Below, piece by piece: positions 37,020 to 47,949 of a DNA stretch of 64,000 nucleotides. A program made the translations under genes and the position numbers. The notes under the pieces were generated by a model that had not been told where the DNA came from, searched no databases, and worked only from the letters and a program-made list of their open reading frames with translations. Location of the stretch: assembly GCA_016764915.1 (NCBI GenBank), contig JAESQY010000128.1, forward strand, positions 1 through 64,000, in the 5' to 3' direction. The DNA is from Aliivibrio sp. Lineage in GTDB: Bacteria > Pseudomonadota > Gammaproteobacteria > Enterobacterales > Vibrionaceae. Numbering within the stretch: position 1 is the first letter of the stretch; each line of letters begins with the position of its first letter.

Positions 37020-39110
37020 ATGAGCTTTGATGTAGATGAAGAGATCCTCCAAGACTTTTTAGTTGAAGCCGGAGAGATTCTTGAATTATTGTCTGTACAG
37101 TTGGTTGAGTTAGAACAGAGCCCCGATGATGGCGAGCTTCTAAATGCAATTTTCCGTGGTTTTCATACCGTTAAAGGCGGTGCTGGATTTCTATCTCTTA
37201 CTGAACTAGTGGATGCCTGTCATGGTGCGGAGAATGTCTTTGATATTCTTCGAACTGGCAAGCGTACTGTTAATGCTGAGTTGATGGACATTATCTTAGA
37301 AGCTCTTGATACCATAAATGTGATGTTTTCGGCGGTTAAAGAGGGGGAGCCGATGGTTGCTGCAGAGCAACGAATTCTTGATGAGCTTGAACGACTCAGT
37401 AAGCCTGAATCAGAAAGTGAGCAGGCTGTTGCTCCTGAACCAGAGTCTGTCATCGAAACCGTAGCAAAACCTGAGAATGAATCGATTGATGACATTAGTG
37501 ATGATGAGTTTGAACGACTTCTAGATGAGCTTCATGGTAAAGGAACAGGTCCTGGCGTAAGTGCTGCTGGTGTTAAAACAACAGCATCGGCTGCGTCAGT
37601 AGCTGATGCCGGCGACATTACCGATGATGAGTTTGAACGTCTTCTAGACGAACTTCATGGTTCTGGTCAATCACCGAATAAAGTAACAACACCAACTGCC
37701 GTTGAGAAGCCAAAAGCAGCAGCGTCAAATTCTGATATGATCACCGATGATGAGTTTGAAAATCTGCTTGATGAGTTACATGGTAGCGGCAAAGGACCAT
37801 TAAAACCTTCTCAGACGGCACAGGCAGTCAAAGCACCTGAACCACCAAAATCGTCGGCTAAACCTAGAGTTGCACCAGCTAAAGCGGCAGAAAAGCCAGC
37901 TTCTAAAACAGCAGTAAAGGCAGCTAATAAACCTCAAATCGAAACGACTGTTCGTGTTGATACCGCCACATTAGATATCATTATGAATATGGTCGGAGAG
38001 TTGGTTTTAGTTAGAAACCGTTTGGTGAGTTTAGGTTTAAATAACAGTGATGAAGAGATGTCAAAAGCGGTGTCTAATTTAGATGTCGTTACCGCTGATA
38101 TTCAGGGTGCCGTAATGAAAACCCGAATGCAGCCAATCAAGAAAGTGTTTGGTCGCTTCCCTCGAGTGGTACGAGATTTAGCCCGCACCTTAAATAAAGA
38201 CATTGTTCTTGAGATGCGTGGCGAAGAGACTGACCTAGATAAAAACTTAGTAGAAGCTCTGGCTGACCCGCTGATTCACTTGGTTAGAAACTCAGTCGAT
38301 CATGGTATTGAAATGCCTGACGCCCGTGAAAAGTTAGGAAAAAATCGCACAGGTAAAGTGATCCTTTCTGCTTCTCAAGAAGGGGACCACATCGAGCTTA
38401 GTATTATCGATGATGGCGGTGGTATGGATGCTGATGTTTTACGTGGTATTGCAGTAAAACGTGGACTGATGGATGATGAAGCCGCTTCTAGGCTCTCCAA
38501 TAAAGAGTGTTATCACCTAATTTTTGCCCCTGGATTCTCAACCAAAGAGAAGATTTCAGATATTTCGGGTCGTGGTGTTGGTATGGATGTAGTGAAAACG
38601 GCCATCAACCAACTAAACGGCAGCATTGATATTGATTCAGAGATGGGCAAAGGCACTAAAATCATCATCAAAGTGCCATTAACTTTAGCAATTTTACCTA
38701 CCTTGATGGTTGGTGTCGCGGATCAACCGTTTGCATTGCCACTCGCGAGTGTAAATGAAATTTTCCATTTAGATCTGTCCAAAACCAATACGGTTGATGG
38801 TCAACTTACCATCATTGTACGAGAAAAATCGATACCACTTTTCTATCTGCAACACTGGTTAACACGAGATCCAAGTAAAGTAAATCATACCCCTGGTCAT
38901 GGTCATGTAGTGATTGTGCAGTTAGGTGGTCAACGAGTTGGGTTTGTGGTCGATACGTTGATTGGACAAGAAGAAGTCGTGATTAAACCTTTAGACAAAT
39001 TGTTAAAAGGAACACCTGGTATGGCTGGGGCAACAATAACCAGTGATGGACATATTGCATTGATTCTTGATGTGCCGAACCTGCTCAAACGATATGCTAA
39101 CAGAGGTTAG
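37020..39110 (+). CDS. cheA: Chemotaxis histidine kinase CheA
   Basis: Receptor-coupled kinase, 696 residues. P1 domain with phosphorylated His49 (FRGFHTVKGGAGFL). The linker (about 125-310) holds three near-identical repeats with core DDEFERLLDELHG at about 161, 202 and 243, exactly 41 residues apart, embedded in Ala/Pro/Lys-rich sequence. Then come dimerisation, the ATPase domain (HLVRNSVDHGIEMPD, DDGGGMD, GRGVGMDVVK) and the CheW-like P5. No separate P2 domain is obvious. In Vibrio the linker region binds ParP, so the repeats may be docking sites. Confidence 0.95.
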   Translation: MSFDVDEEILQDFLVEAGEILELLSVQLVELEQSPDDGELLNAIFRGFHTVKGGAGFLSLTELVDACHGAENVFDILRTGKRTVNAELMDIILEALDTINVMFSAVKEGEPMVAAEQRILDELERLSKPESESEQAVAPEPESVIETVAKPENESIDDISDDEFERLLDELHGKGTGPGVSAAGVKTTASAASVADAGDITDDEFERLLDELHGSGQSPNKVTTPTAVEKPKAAASNSDMITDDEFENLLDELHGSGKGPLKPSQTAQAVKAPEPPKSSAKPRVAPAKAAEKPASKTAVKAANKPQIETTVRVDTATLDIIMNMVGELVLVRNRLVSLGLNNSDEEMSKAVSNLDVVTADIQGAVMKTRMQPIKKVFGRFPRVVRDLARTLNKDIVLEMRGEETDLDKNLVEALADPLIHLVRNSVDHGIEMPDAREKLGKNRTGKVILSASQEGDHIELSIIDDGGGMDADVLRGIAVKRGLMDDEAASRLSNKECYHLIFAPGFSTKEKISDISGRGVGMDVVKTAINQLNGSIDIDSEMGKGTKIIIKVPLTLAILPTLMVGVADQPFALPLASVNEIFHLDLSKTNTVDGQLTIIVREKSIPLFYLQHWLTRDPSKVNHTPGHGHVVIVQLGGQRVGFVVDTLIGQEEVVIKPLDKLLKGTPGMAGATITSDGHIALILDVPNLLKRYANRG

Positions 39111-39123
39111 TTAAAGGACACCC

Positions 39124-40251
39124 ATGGTTTTAAAAGTATTGGTAGTTGATGATTCTAGTTTTTTCAGGCGTCGTGTTAGCGAGATAATTAACGCTGACCC
39201 AATGCTGGAAGTGGTTGACGTTGCAGTTAATGGAAAAGAAGCCGTAGAGAAAGCAATATCAATAAAACCAGATGTTATTACAATGGACATTGAGATGCCT
39301 GTAATGGATGGCATCACCGCAGTTCGTGAGATCATGAAGGTATCTCCTGTACCCATTCTTATGTTCTCTTCATTGACGCATGATGGTGCGAAAGCAACAT
39401 TAGATGCGTTAGATGCTGGCGCGTTGGACTTTCTACCAAAAAAGTTCGAAGACATCGCGCGTAACCGCGATGAGGCGGTGTTACTGCTGCAAAAACGTGT
39501 TAAAGAGATTGCACGAAAAAAAATGTCAATGCGGGCTCCTAGCCGAACCCCAACACCTATTTCAACTGCGCCAACGAGCTCACTTAGCCGCTCTGCTCCA
39601 GAGAGAGGTACTGTTGCACCAGTAATAAAACTTGATATGGCAAGCAAGAGAGCTAGGTTTCGTGCTACAGGGAAAAAATATCAGTTAACGGCAATCGGTA
39701 CATCTACCGGTGGTCCTGTTGCGCTACAAAAAATATTGACGGATATACCTGCGAATTATCCACATCCGATTGTGCTGGTACAGCATATGCCAGCAACGTT
39801 TACTGCCGCTTTTGCTGCAAGGTTGAATAACCTATGTAAAATCAAGGTAAAAGAGGCTGAAGATGGTGATATGTTAAGACCCGGTTGCGCCTATCTGGCT
39901 CCTGGTGGCATGCAGATGATGATTGAAGGAAGACCGGGTTCTGCTCGTTTGAAAATCATTGATGGTGGTGAACGGATGAACTATAAACCTTGCGTTGATG
40001 TTACTTTTGGTTCCGCAGCAAAAGTCTATAAAAATCAAGTGCTCTCAATGATACTAACTGGTATGGGCGCTGATGGACGAGAAGGTTCTCGGATGTTGAA
40101 GAGTGCGGGTGCGACAATTTGGGCTCAAGATGAGCAGAGTTGTGTCGTATATGGTATGCCTCAAGCAGTGGCTAAGGCGGGTATTTCTAGCGAAGATTTA
40201 GCCATTGAACGAGTGGCAGAACGAATGCTGGTTGAAGTTGGGCTCAAGTAG
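39124..40251 (+). CDS. cheB: Chemotaxis methylesterase CheB
   Basis: Removes methyl groups from (or deamidates) chemoreceptors. 375 residues: receiver domain with Asp55 ([13 protein letters not shown]), a basic, Ser/Pro-rich linker (about 130-185), and a serine hydrolase domain with Ser194 (IGTSTGGP), His221 (VQHMPATF) and the Asp in [10 protein letters not shown]. It follows cheA by 13 bases. Confidence 0.95.
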   Translation: MVLKVLVVDDSSFFRRRVSEIINADPMLEVVDVAVNGKEAVEKAISIKPDVITMDIEMPVMDGITAVREIMKVSPVPILMFSSLTHDGAKATLDALDAGALDFLPKKFEDIARNRDEAVLLLQKRVKEIARKKMSMRAPSRTPTPISTAPTSSLSRSAPERGTVAPVIKLDMASKRARFRATGKKYQLTAIGTSTGGPVALQKILTDIPANYPHPIVLVQHMPATFTAAFAARLNNLCKIKVKEAEDGDMLRPGCAYLAPGGMQMMIEGRPGSARLKIIDGGERMNYKPCVDVTFGSAAKVYKNQVLSMILTGMGADGREGSRMLKSAGATIWAQDEQSCVVYGMPQAVAKAGISSEDLAIERVAERMLVEVGLK

Positions 40252-40262
40252 GGGATTCTGCA

Positions 40263-41042
40263 TTGATTATCTGGAGTGTTGCTAATCAAAAAGGTGGAGT
40301 AGGAAAAACAACCACAACCGTTACTCTAGCAGGATTGCTTAAGGAGAGAGGGAATCGTGTTTTATTGGTAGATACAGATCCTCACGCCTCTTTAACAACG
40401 TATTTAGGTTTTGATGCTGATGAAATCAAAATTAGTCTATTTGATATATTTCAACAGCATGAAATTGATAAAAGCAGTGTTCAATCGTTGATCTGTAAAA
40501 CAGATTTTGAAGGTCTTGATATCATTCCGGCTCATATGTCATTGGCCACCCTTGATCGCGTTATGGGTAATAGAAATGGCATGGGATTGGTATTGAAGCG
40601 AGCCATTGATGCATTAGAAGATGACTATGATTATGCATTGATCGATTGTCCTCCAATCTTAGGTGTGATGATGGTGAATGCATTAGCCGCGAGTACTCGG
40701 GTATTAATACCCGTTCAAACCGAGTTCTTAGCGATGAAAGGTTTGGAAAGAATGATGCGAACTTTGAAGATTATGAAAAAATCAAAACCGCACTCATTTT
40801 CTGTAACCGTTATACCAACGATGTACGATAAACGAACCAGAGCATCATTAACGACACTGCAAGAGCTGAAAGTACGATTTAAAGATTATGTGTGGCCGTC
40901 TGCTATACCGATTGATACCAAGTTTAGAGATGCAAGTTTGAAGCGTATGCCGCCCTCATACTGTTCAGCGAAAAGCCGAGGTGTGGTCGCCTATCAATCA
41001 CTATTAACCTATTTGTTGAGGTCTGAACTCGATGATAATTAG
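40263..41042 (+). CDS. parC: ParA-like chemotaxis positioning ATPase ParC
   Basis: ParA-family ATPase that in Vibrio moves chemotaxis arrays to the pole. 259 residues with a TTG start giving MIIWSVANQKGGVGKTTTTV; the deviant Walker A motif KGGVGKTT is intact, as are VDTDPHASLTTYLG and YALIDCPPILG. Its place between cheB and the CheW-like parP identifies it; the name parC follows Vibrio usage. Overlaps parP by 11 bases. Confidence 0.88.
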   Translation: MIIWSVANQKGGVGKTTTTVTLAGLLKERGNRVLLVDTDPHASLTTYLGFDADEIKISLFDIFQQHEIDKSSVQSLICKTDFEGLDIIPAHMSLATLDRVMGNRNGMGLVLKRAIDALEDDYDYALIDCPPILGVMMVNALAASTRVLIPVQTEFLAMKGLERMMRTLKIMKKSKPHSFSVTVIPTMYDKRTRASLTTLQELKVRFKDYVWPSAIPIDTKFRDASLKRMPPSYCSAKSRGVVAYQSLLTYLLRSELDDN

Positions 41043-42009
41043 AGAGAAAATATCGGGTGAACAAGCACTAGATGACTATTTTTCATCTCTTTTTGACGAA
41101 GGAGTCATTGATGCTCCTGATACAGTTATACAAGCTGAACCCGCGATAGCCATTGAAAAGAAAGTTGTCAAGATAAACGCAATCGTTCAAGCGCAACCCA
41201 AGATGCAACTGGTTTCTGAAACACCTATTGATGCTGTTTTTTCCGAAGCCCCAGAGCTAACAAATGTTCAACAATTATTAAATCAACTTAAAAATGTTGA
41301 GCCTATTACACAGCAAGATAATGAAATTGCTGCTAAAGTTGAAGTGATAGATTTAACAGAAGCAAGTGTGGATGAAGAGAGCACATTAGACGTTACAGTA
41401 GATGAAATTCAAGATTGGGTGGTAGAAAGCACACCTGAAATCGAAGTTAAAGCGAATGTCATCATCGAAGCAGACGTTGTAACTGAGATTGAACCAACTG
41501 TTGAAGTGCAACCAGACAGTCCATTGAACTGGCAAAAAACAGAAGTTGGTAACCACTTTCAACTGCTATTCTTTATTGTTAATGGCATGACGTTTGCGGT
41601 ACAGCTTGCTGAATTAGGTGGTATACACGAGAAAAAAGAGCTGTCCTACTTAATGGGCCGACCAACTTGGTATTTAGGTATGCAGACTTCGAATGAAGCC
41701 AAATATCACGTGGTAGATACTGCCAAGTGGGTAATGCCAGAAAAATTGCAAGATGATAAACATCAAGATGCATACCGTTACATGGTGTTGCTTGGTGACA
41801 GTAATTGGGGACTGGCATGCAATCAACTTGTTGGTACCGAAACGATAACAAATGAACAGATCCGATGGCGGGAAACGGCTGGAAAGCGGCCGTGGCTTGC
41901 TGGAATGGTTAAAGAAAAAATGTGTGCCTTAATCCATGTTGAGGCTCTTGTTGCCATGCTTAATGCCGGTTTGGACATTAAAGGTATGGATTGCGAGCAA
42001 AAAGGATAG
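41032..42009 (+). CDS. parP: CheW-like array protein ParP
   Basis: Protein with a long acidic N-terminal part (about 1-175, Glu/Asp/Val-rich) and a C-terminal CheW-like domain (FQLLFFIVNGMTFAVQLAEL ... GSNWGLACNQLVGTE-type sequence). In Vibrio, ParP binds both ParC and CheA and keeps arrays at the pole. The start ATG at 41032 lies within the end of parC. 325 residues. Confidence 0.85.
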   Translation: MIIREKISGEQALDDYFSSLFDEGVIDAPDTVIQAEPAIAIEKKVVKINAIVQAQPKMQLVSETPIDAVFSEAPELTNVQQLLNQLKNVEPITQQDNEIAAKVEVIDLTEASVDEESTLDVTVDEIQDWVVESTPEIEVKANVIIEADVVTEIEPTVEVQPDSPLNWQKTEVGNHFQLLFFIVNGMTFAVQLAELGGIHEKKELSYLMGRPTWYLGMQTSNEAKYHVVDTAKWVMPEKLQDDKHQDAYRYMVLLGDSNWGLACNQLVGTETITNEQIRWRETAGKRPWLAGMVKEKMCALIHVEALVAMLNAGLDIKGMDCEQKG

Positions 42010-42012
42010 AAA

Positions 42013-42507
42013 ATGTCTCAGACTAATGAAAAAGAAATACGTAAAGACCAAAATTCCGATGAAGTTCTTCAGTGGGTGACTTTTCAGCTTGAAGAGGAGA
42101 CATATGGTATTAATGTAATGCAAGTACGTGAAGTATTGCGTTACTCTGAAATTGCACCAGTACCAGGCGCTCCAGACTATGTTATCGGTATTATCAATTT
42201 ACGTGGTAACGTAGTCACTGTTATCGATACACGTTCGCGTTTTGGTTTGGTTCCTGGTGAAACCACAGACAATACTCGAATTATTGTTATTGAATCAGAG
42301 CGTCAAGTCATCGGTATTCTAGTTGACAGTGTGGCTGAAGTGGTATATTTACGTGCTTCAGAGATTGATACAACCCCAAGTGTTGGCACCGATGAAAGTT
42401 CTAAATTCATTCAGGGTGTGAGTAATCGCGAAGGTAAATTGTTGATATTAGTTGATCTTAATAAACTCCTGTCCGAAGACGAATGGGATGACATGGCTCA
42501 TATGTAA
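42013..42507 (+). CDS. cheW: Chemotaxis coupling protein CheW
   Basis: Couples receptors to CheA. 164 residues with the family core LQWVTFQLEEETYGINVMQV, EIAPVPGAPDYVIGIINLRG and VIDTRSRFGL. It starts 3 bases after parP and shares its last base with the next gene. Confidence 0.95.
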   Translation: MSQTNEKEIRKDQNSDEVLQWVTFQLEEETYGINVMQVREVLRYSEIAPVPGAPDYVIGIINLRGNVVTVIDTRSRFGLVPGETTDNTRIIVIESERQVIGILVDSVAEVVYLRASEIDTTPSVGTDESSKFIQGVSNREGKLLILVDLNKLLSEDEWDDMAHM

Positions 42508-42971
42508 TGACAGAAGAACTTTTTAAACAATTGCCGCTGTTTCTTTCGTTAGGATCAGTGTGCTTATGTGTTGTTATCCTGATTTTGCAATTGAATCAGA
42601 GAAAGAGAACGGATATCAATCTGACTGAGGTTAAGTCACAACTGAGATCGGTGACTAAATTACACAATAGTTTAAAAAAACAGTTCGTAGAGTTACGAAC
42701 TGCTTCTATCAATATGGGTCATCGACTGGTTGATGTGAACGAGCAACAACAAAATACGGCGGATAGAATTTCTGAGTTAGAGTTTGCTGACGCAGACAGT
42801 CGACTCTATTCACGGGCCAACAAACTGGTTAAGCTCGGTGCTGGTATCAATGAGTTGATGGAAGAGTGCGAACTTCCTAAAGCTGAAGCCGAGTTGATGA
42901 TGTCTTTACAGAGCAAGTTATCTGGTAAAGAATCAATACCGCCATTAAGGCCAAACAAAAAAGAGTTGTAG
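42507..42971 (+). CDS. DUF2802-type membrane protein
   Basis: 154 residues with an N-terminal membrane helix (LFLSLGSVCLCVVILILQL), then a long charged coiled-coil and a short C-terminal helix pair (RANKLVKLGAGINELMEECE ... ELPKAEAELMMSL) that looks like the DUF2802 pattern. The gene after cheW in vibrios has this form. Function unknown; the position after cheW suggests a link to chemotaxis or polar organisation. Translation is probably coupled to cheW (one-base overlap). Confidence 0.78.
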   Translation: MTEELFKQLPLFLSLGSVCLCVVILILQLNQRKRTDINLTEVKSQLRSVTKLHNSLKKQFVELRTASINMGHRLVDVNEQQQNTADRISELEFADADSRLYSRANKLVKLGAGINELMEECELPKAEAELMMSLQSKLSGKESIPPLRPNKKEL

Positions 42972-43001
42972 CGTAATGTGAACGACTTCTTTCCTTATTT
43001 T

Positions 43002-43036
43002 AAGCCTTCATGATACTTACTCATGAAGGCTTTTTT
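43002..43036 (+). terminator. Strong terminator ending the chemotaxis operon
   Basis: Perfect 12-bp arms AAGCCTTCATGA (43002-43013) and TCATGAAGGCTT (43021-43032) with a 7-base loop and a T run. The 189 bases from here to ccmA hold no gene that I can see; the ccm promoter should lie there. Confidence 0.93.
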
Positions 43037-43225
43037 ATTGCTCATTAACCCTAAGGAGGTATTTGTTTTTATTGGCTTTTCTAAATATTTTGTAAAAGTA
43101 ATAACTAACTCAATAAACGAAACATTTGTTTACTTTTATCGCCTGTCTAACTTGTTCTAAATCTAACTTTATCCATTTCTGTTGTGCTAGAATATCGGCT
43201 CTATTTACAGGAACTACTCTTTTCT

Positions 43226-43840
43226 ATGCTAGAAATTCGTGATCTGCACTGTGTTCGAGATGAGCGTGTTCTTTTTGAACATTTAAGTTTTTCTATCGTC
43301 TCCGGTGAGTTAGTTCAAATTGAAGGACGAAATGGCGCAGGGAAAACCACCCTTTTACGCATTATTGCCGGTTTAGGTGATGCTGATGCTGGCAAGGTAT
43401 TCTGGCGAGATGAAGCCGTTCAATCTGCACGAGAAGAGTTTCACAGAGAATTGCTTTTTTTAGGCCATAACACTGGCGTAAAAAAAGAGCTGACCGCATT
43501 TGAAAATTTAGCTTTTTATCAATCCATGCATGGTGTTTCTGATCATAAAATGTTGTGGGACGCACTGGCTAAAGTCGGTTTAGCTGGTCGAGAAGATGTA
43601 TTAGCTGGTCAGCTATCTGCAGGTCAACAGCGCCGTGTTGCTTTAGCAAGACTCTGGATCAGTAATCATAAGCTGTGGGTTCTTGATGAGCCGCTAACCG
43701 CCATTGACAAACAGGGCGTGAAAGTCCTTGAAGCGCTGTTTAGTGAGCATGCAAGAAAAGGGGGGATGGTGCTATTAACCACTCACCAAGATATGTTTTC
43801 AGACAGTGATAACTTAAGAAAAATTAGGTTGGGCTCATAG
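43226..43840 (+). CDS. ccmA: Heme exporter ATP-binding protein CcmA
   Basis: ATPase of the CcmABC(D) complex that releases holo-CcmE for cytochrome c maturation. 204 residues from the ATG at 43226 ([17 protein letters not shown]); an upstream in-frame ATG at 43184 adds residues outside the ABC fold. Walker A is [13 protein letters not shown], the signature is [15 protein letters not shown] and Walker B is [12 protein letters not shown]. First gene of the ccm operon. Confidence 0.94.
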   Translation: MLEIRDLHCVRDERVLFEHLSFSIVSGELVQIEGRNGAGKTTLLRIIAGLGDADAGKVFWRDEAVQSAREEFHRELLFLGHNTGVKKELTAFENLAFYQSMHGVSDHKMLWDALAKVGLAGREDVLAGQLSAGQQRRVALARLWISNHKLWVLDEPLTAIDKQGVKVLEALFSEHARKGGMVLLTTHQDMFSDSDNLRKIRLGS

Positions 43841-44509
43841 ATGGTAAACGCATTTTATCAAGTTGTTCGTCGAGAGTTACTGATTGCATTTCGTCGCCAA
43901 GCTGACGTATTAAACCCGCTTTGGTTTTTCATCATCGTGATCGCTCTTTTTCCATTAAGCATCGGTCCTGAGCCAAACTTACTTGCCAGAATTGCCCCAG
44001 GTGTTATCTGGGTAGCGGCGTTGTTATCGGCGCTACTTTCATTAGAGCGACTGTTTCGTGATGATTTTTCTGATGGTTCATTAGAGCAGATGATGCTGAT
44101 GCCGAGTCCTTTATCTGTGCTTGTGTTAGCAAAAATCATTGCCCATTGGTTATTAACGGGTCTGCCATTATTGATCATCAGTCCGCTCTTGGCGGTTCTA
44201 TTGTCATTAGATTGGCCAACCTTCAAAGTGATCGTGTTAACGCTACTGCTCGGGACGCCCACACTCAGTTTTCTGGGTGCTATTGGCGTTGGCCTAACGG
44301 TAGGGTTACGTAAAGGCGGTGTATTACTGAGTCTGCTGATATTGCCGTTATATATACCTGTTTTAATTTTTGCAACATCCGCGATAGATGCAGGGAGTTT
44401 AGGTATGGCCTACAATGGCCAACTAGCATTGCTCGCTGCTATGTTGATGGGGTCAGCGACATTAACCCCTTTTGCTGTTAGCGCCGCGCTCAGAGTCAGC
44501 GTTAACTAA
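43841..44509 (+). CDS. ccmB: Heme exporter membrane protein CcmB
   Basis: Membrane partner of CcmA. 222 residues with six hydrophobic segments; the N-terminus VVRRELLIAFRRQADVLNPL is typical. Starts on the base after the ccmA stop. Confidence 0.94.
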   Translation: MVNAFYQVVRRELLIAFRRQADVLNPLWFFIIVIALFPLSIGPEPNLLARIAPGVIWVAALLSALLSLERLFRDDFSDGSLEQMMLMPSPLSVLVLAKIIAHWLLTGLPLLIISPLLAVLLSLDWPTFKVIVLTLLLGTPTLSFLGAIGVGLTVGLRKGGVLLSLLILPLYIPVLIFATSAIDAGSLGMAYNGQLALLAAMLMGSATLTPFAVSAALRVSVN

Positions 44510-44563
44510 CAGCTTAAACCGATTTTATAATTTTATTTTTACACTGAACAAGTGAGAATACTC

Positions 44564-45304
44564 ATGTGGAAGTGGCTTCATCCTTACGCAAAACCGGAAA
44601 AAACCTACAAACTTTGCAGTACGTTACTGCCTTGGTTTGCTGTGACGTCATTGTTGTGCTTAATCCTAGGATCCGTTTGGGGTTTGGCATTTGCCCCTTC
44701 TGATTATCAGCAAGGAGATAGCTTTAGGATCATTTATATTCATGTCCCCGCTGCGGCGCTCTCAATGGGGGTTTATCTGTCAATGGCCATCGCTGCATTC
44801 ATCGGGTTAGTTTGGCAGTTAAAACTGTCTGACATGGCAGCAGCAGCAATGGCTCCAATTGGCGCTGTGTTTACCTTTATTGCGCTACTAACTGGTGCAG
44901 TATGGGGCAAACCAATGTGGGGAGCTTGGTGGGTTTGGGATGCTCGATTAACATCTGAGCTGATTCTACTGTTTCTCTATTTGGGTGTGATTGCACTCTA
45001 CAGCGCATTTGACGATCAAAAAACAGCAGCAAGAGCGGCAGGTATTCTGGCCATTGTTGGGGTAATAAATCTCCCCATCATTCACTATTCAGTCGAGTGG
45101 TGGAACACCTTGCATCAAGGCGCCACGATCACTAAGTTTGATAAACCTTCAATTGCCCCTGAAATGCTCTGGCCTCTATTAATAAACATGCTTGGTTTCG
45201 GAACCTTTTTTACTACCGTGACTCTTATACGTTTTCGAAATGAAATTTTGCAACGTGAAGGACACAGACCTTGGGTTAGAGACCTTGTGAGGAAAAACGG
45301 ATGA
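44564..45304 (+). CDS. ccmC: Heme transporter CcmC
   Basis: Six-span membrane protein that loads heme onto CcmE. 246 residues from the ATG at 44564 (MWKWLHPYAKPEKTYKLC); an in-frame GTG at 44552 is a weaker start. The Trp-rich periplasmic WWD motif is present (WGAWWVWDARLTSELIL), with the conserved His residues in IYIHVPAAA and the HYSVEWWNTLHQG segment. Overlaps ccmD by four bases. Confidence 0.95.
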   Translation: MWKWLHPYAKPEKTYKLCSTLLPWFAVTSLLCLILGSVWGLAFAPSDYQQGDSFRIIYIHVPAAALSMGVYLSMAIAAFIGLVWQLKLSDMAAAAMAPIGAVFTFIALLTGAVWGKPMWGAWWVWDARLTSELILLFLYLGVIALYSAFDDQKTAARAAGILAIVGVINLPIIHYSVEWWNTLHQGATITKFDKPSIAPEMLWPLLINMLGFGTFFTTVTLIRFRNEILQREGHRPWVRDLVRKNG

Positions 45305-45513
45305 AGATGCACTTTGAAACTCTAGCTGATTTTTTTGCAATGGGTGGCTATGCAATGTACGTATGGGGTGCTTTTGGCGCAACGGCATTGGCTTTAATTT
45401 GGATTTTAGTGAGCAGTCTCCTAACTCGAAAACGCCTGTTAAAAGAGATTTCACAAAAAATTGATCGTGAAAAACGCATTCAAGACGCACAAAATTTGGA
45501 GAATACATTATGA
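45301..45513 (+). CDS. ccmD: Heme exporter subunit CcmD
   Basis: Small single-pass subunit (70 residues) needed to release CcmE from CcmC. One membrane segment ([20 protein letters not shown]) precedes a basic tail. Overlaps ccmC and ccmE by four bases (ATGA) each. Confidence 0.92.
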   Translation: MKMHFETLADFFAMGGYAMYVWGAFGATALALIWILVSSLLTRKRLLKEISQKIDREKRIQDAQNLENTL

Positions 45514-45995
45514 ATCCAAGACGCAAAAAACGTTTAGGGTTGATCTTAGCTTTAGTGATTGGTATCAGTTCGACAATTGGTTTGATGCTTTACGCACTTA
45601 ACCAAAATATGGATCTTTTCTATACCCCGACCGAATTGGTTAATGGTAAACCTGACGGCAGTAAACCAGAAGTCGGTCAACGTCTAAGAATTGGAGGCAT
45701 GGTTGTCGTAGGCTCAGTTAAACGCGACAGCGATTCATTGCGTATTAGTTTTAAAGTAGAAGATGTCGGTCCTCAAGTTACCGTAACGTATGACGGCATC
45801 CTTCCTGATCTGTTTCGTGAAGGACAAGGTATTGTTGCACAAGGTGTATTAGTCAATGCCACCACAGTTGAAGCACACGAGGTATTAGCCAAACACGATG
45901 AAGAGTATATGCCACCTGAAATTGCAGAAGCGCTGAAAAAAACGCATGAGCCACTGCAGTATTCAGACCAACAGACAGAAGGAAGTGTCCAATGA
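45510..45995 (+). CDS. ccmE: Cytochrome c maturation heme chaperone CcmE
   Basis: Periplasmic heme chaperone. 161 residues with an N-terminal membrane anchor ([20 protein letters not shown]) and an OB-like barrel. The covalent heme ligand His129 lies in [13 protein letters not shown], with Tyr133 as second ligand. Overlaps ccmD and ccmF by four bases. Confidence 0.95.
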   Translation: MNPRRKKRLGLILALVIGISSTIGLMLYALNQNMDLFYTPTELVNGKPDGSKPEVGQRLRIGGMVVVGSVKRDSDSLRISFKVEDVGPQVTVTYDGILPDLFREGQGIVAQGVLVNATTVEAHEVLAKHDEEYMPPEIAEALKKTHEPLQYSDQQTEGSVQ

Positions 45996-47947
45996 TTGCT
46001 GAATTAGGTCACTTTGCGCTTATTGCCTCATTAGGGCTTGCTATCTTATTAAGCTTTTTCCCTCTATATGGTGCGTATAAAGGGAATGTTGCGATGATGC
46101 AGAGCGCAAGACCGCTCTCGTGGGGGATGTTCTTATTAATCGCCGTCTCTTTTGTCATTTTAATGTGGTCATTTTACAGCAATGATTTCACCCTTAAATA
46201 TGTTGCCAGTAACTCAAACAGTTTGCTGCCTTGGTACTATCGATTAACCGCAGTGTGGGGCGCGCATGAAGGCTCGTTACTATTATGGGTGTTGATTCAA
46301 GCTGGTTGGACCGTTGCAGTTGCGAGTTTAAGTCGCGGCATGCCACAAGAGTCTATTGCACGTGTTTTAGCCATTATGGGTTTGATCACGCTCGGATTTT
46401 TACTTTTTATCATTGTCACATCCAATCCGTTTCTCAGAACATTGCCCGCGTTCCCAATTGATGGACGAGATCTGAACCCATTACTGCAAGATCCAGGCTT
46501 GATATTTCATCCGCCGCTTCTCTATATGGGCTACGTTGGCTTTTCTGTTGCTTTCTCTTTTGCTATCGCCTCGTTAATGTCTGGAAATCTAGATACGGCA
46601 TGGGCGCGCTGGTCACGACCTTGGACACTTGCAGCATGGATGTTCCTAACGGTTGGTATCGCACTAGGTTCATGGTGGGCTTATTATGAACTTGGCTGGG
46701 GTGGTTGGTGGTTCTGGGATCCAGTCGAAAACGCATCATTTATGCCTTGGTTGGTTGGTACCGCATTAATTCACTCACTTGCGGTAACTGAAAAACGGGG
46801 CACCTTTAAAGCTTGGACAGTGTTATTAGCCATCAGTGCTTTCTCATTAAGCTTATTGGGCACCTTCTTAGTGCGTTCTGGTATTTTAGTGTCGGTGCAC
46901 GCTTTTGCATCTGATCCTGCCAGAGGTATGTTTATTCTTGGCTTCTTAGTCGTGGTTATCGGTGGTTCATTATTACTGTACGCGTTGAGAAGTTCTAAGG
47001 TGAGAACTCGCGGTAATTTCAGTCTGTTTTCACGTGAAAATGCACTGTTAGCAAATAATATTCTGCTGATTACTGCATTGATGGTCGTGTTGATAGGTAC
47101 ACTATTGCCATTGGTACACAAACAGTTAGGTTTAGGTTCGGTATCGATTGGTGCACCGTTCTTTAATACACTATTTTCATGGTTAATGATCCCATTTGCT
47201 TTCTTATTAGGTATTGGCCCGCTCATTCGTTGGAAACGCGATAAAATTTCCAATATTGCCAACAAAATGAAGATAACGGCAGTGATCACTGTGCCATTGA
47301 GCGCGGTAATGGTGTTGATGTTATCGACCACTTTCCACTGGATGGCGATGTTAAGTTGGATGATGTCACTATGGATCATCATACTGCACGGTTTTGAAAT
47401 TTATGAACGAGCGACGCATCGACATGATCTAGTGACCGGGCTTAAAAAATTAGGTCGCAGCCATTGGGCAATGGTATTAGGACATGTTGGTCTTGCGGTG
47501 ACTGTCATTGGTATTGCCATGGTGCAAAACTACAGCATTGAAAAAGATGTACGTTTAGCGCCAGGTGAAAGCATTGTGGTTGAAGGGTATACCTTTAATT
47601 TTTATGGCTTACGAGATAACGATGGTCCTAACTACGATGGGTATATTGCCGATTTTGAAATTACCAAAGACGGTAAATTTATTAATAATCTGCATGCCGA
47701 GAAGCGTTTTTACACCACCGCGAGATCGATGATGACTGAAGCGGCGATTGACCGTGGCTTCACTCGCGATCTCTATGTCGCAATGGGTGAGCGTCTTGAT
47801 GACAATGTCTCTTGGGCGGTTCGTATCTATTACAAACCTTTTATTCGTTGGATCTGGGCTGGTGCTATCTTTATGGCTTTGGCTGCGGCATTAGCAATAT
47901 CGGATAAGCGTTACCGTTTTAGTAGCCGCAATAAACAGGAGGCGTAA
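45992..47947 (+). CDS. ccmF: Cytochrome c heme lyase subunit CcmF
   Basis: Large membrane protein that transfers heme from CcmE to apocytochrome c. 651 residues with many membrane segments. [15 protein letters not shown] and the WWD motif [18 protein letters not shown] are typical. Three bases before ccmG. Confidence 0.95.
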   Translation: MIAELGHFALIASLGLAILLSFFPLYGAYKGNVAMMQSARPLSWGMFLLIAVSFVILMWSFYSNDFTLKYVASNSNSLLPWYYRLTAVWGAHEGSLLLWVLIQAGWTVAVASLSRGMPQESIARVLAIMGLITLGFLLFIIVTSNPFLRTLPAFPIDGRDLNPLLQDPGLIFHPPLLYMGYVGFSVAFSFAIASLMSGNLDTAWARWSRPWTLAAWMFLTVGIALGSWWAYYELGWGGWWFWDPVENASFMPWLVGTALIHSLAVTEKRGTFKAWTVLLAISAFSLSLLGTFLVRSGILVSVHAFASDPARGMFILGFLVVVIGGSLLLYALRSSKVRTRGNFSLFSRENALLANNILLITALMVVLIGTLLPLVHKQLGLGSVSIGAPFFNTLFSWLMIPFAFLLGIGPLIRWKRDKISNIANKMKITAVITVPLSAVMVLMLSTTFHWMAMLSWMMSLWIIILHGFEIYERATHRHDLVTGLKKLGRSHWAMVLGHVGLAVTVIGIAMVQNYSIEKDVRLAPGESIVVEGYTFNFYGLRDNDGPNYDGYIADFEITKDGKFINNLHAEKRFYTTARSMMTEAAIDRGFTRDLYVAMGERLDDNVSWAVRIYYKPFIRWIWAGAIFMALAAALAISDKRYRFSSRNKQEA

Positions 47948-47949
47948 TC

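Noticed and set aside
40263..42009. Plasmid or chromosome partition locus (ParA-like gene)
   Set aside because: The ParA-like gene lies between cheB and a CheW-like gene with no ParB or parS; this is the chemotaxis-array ParC/ParP pair.
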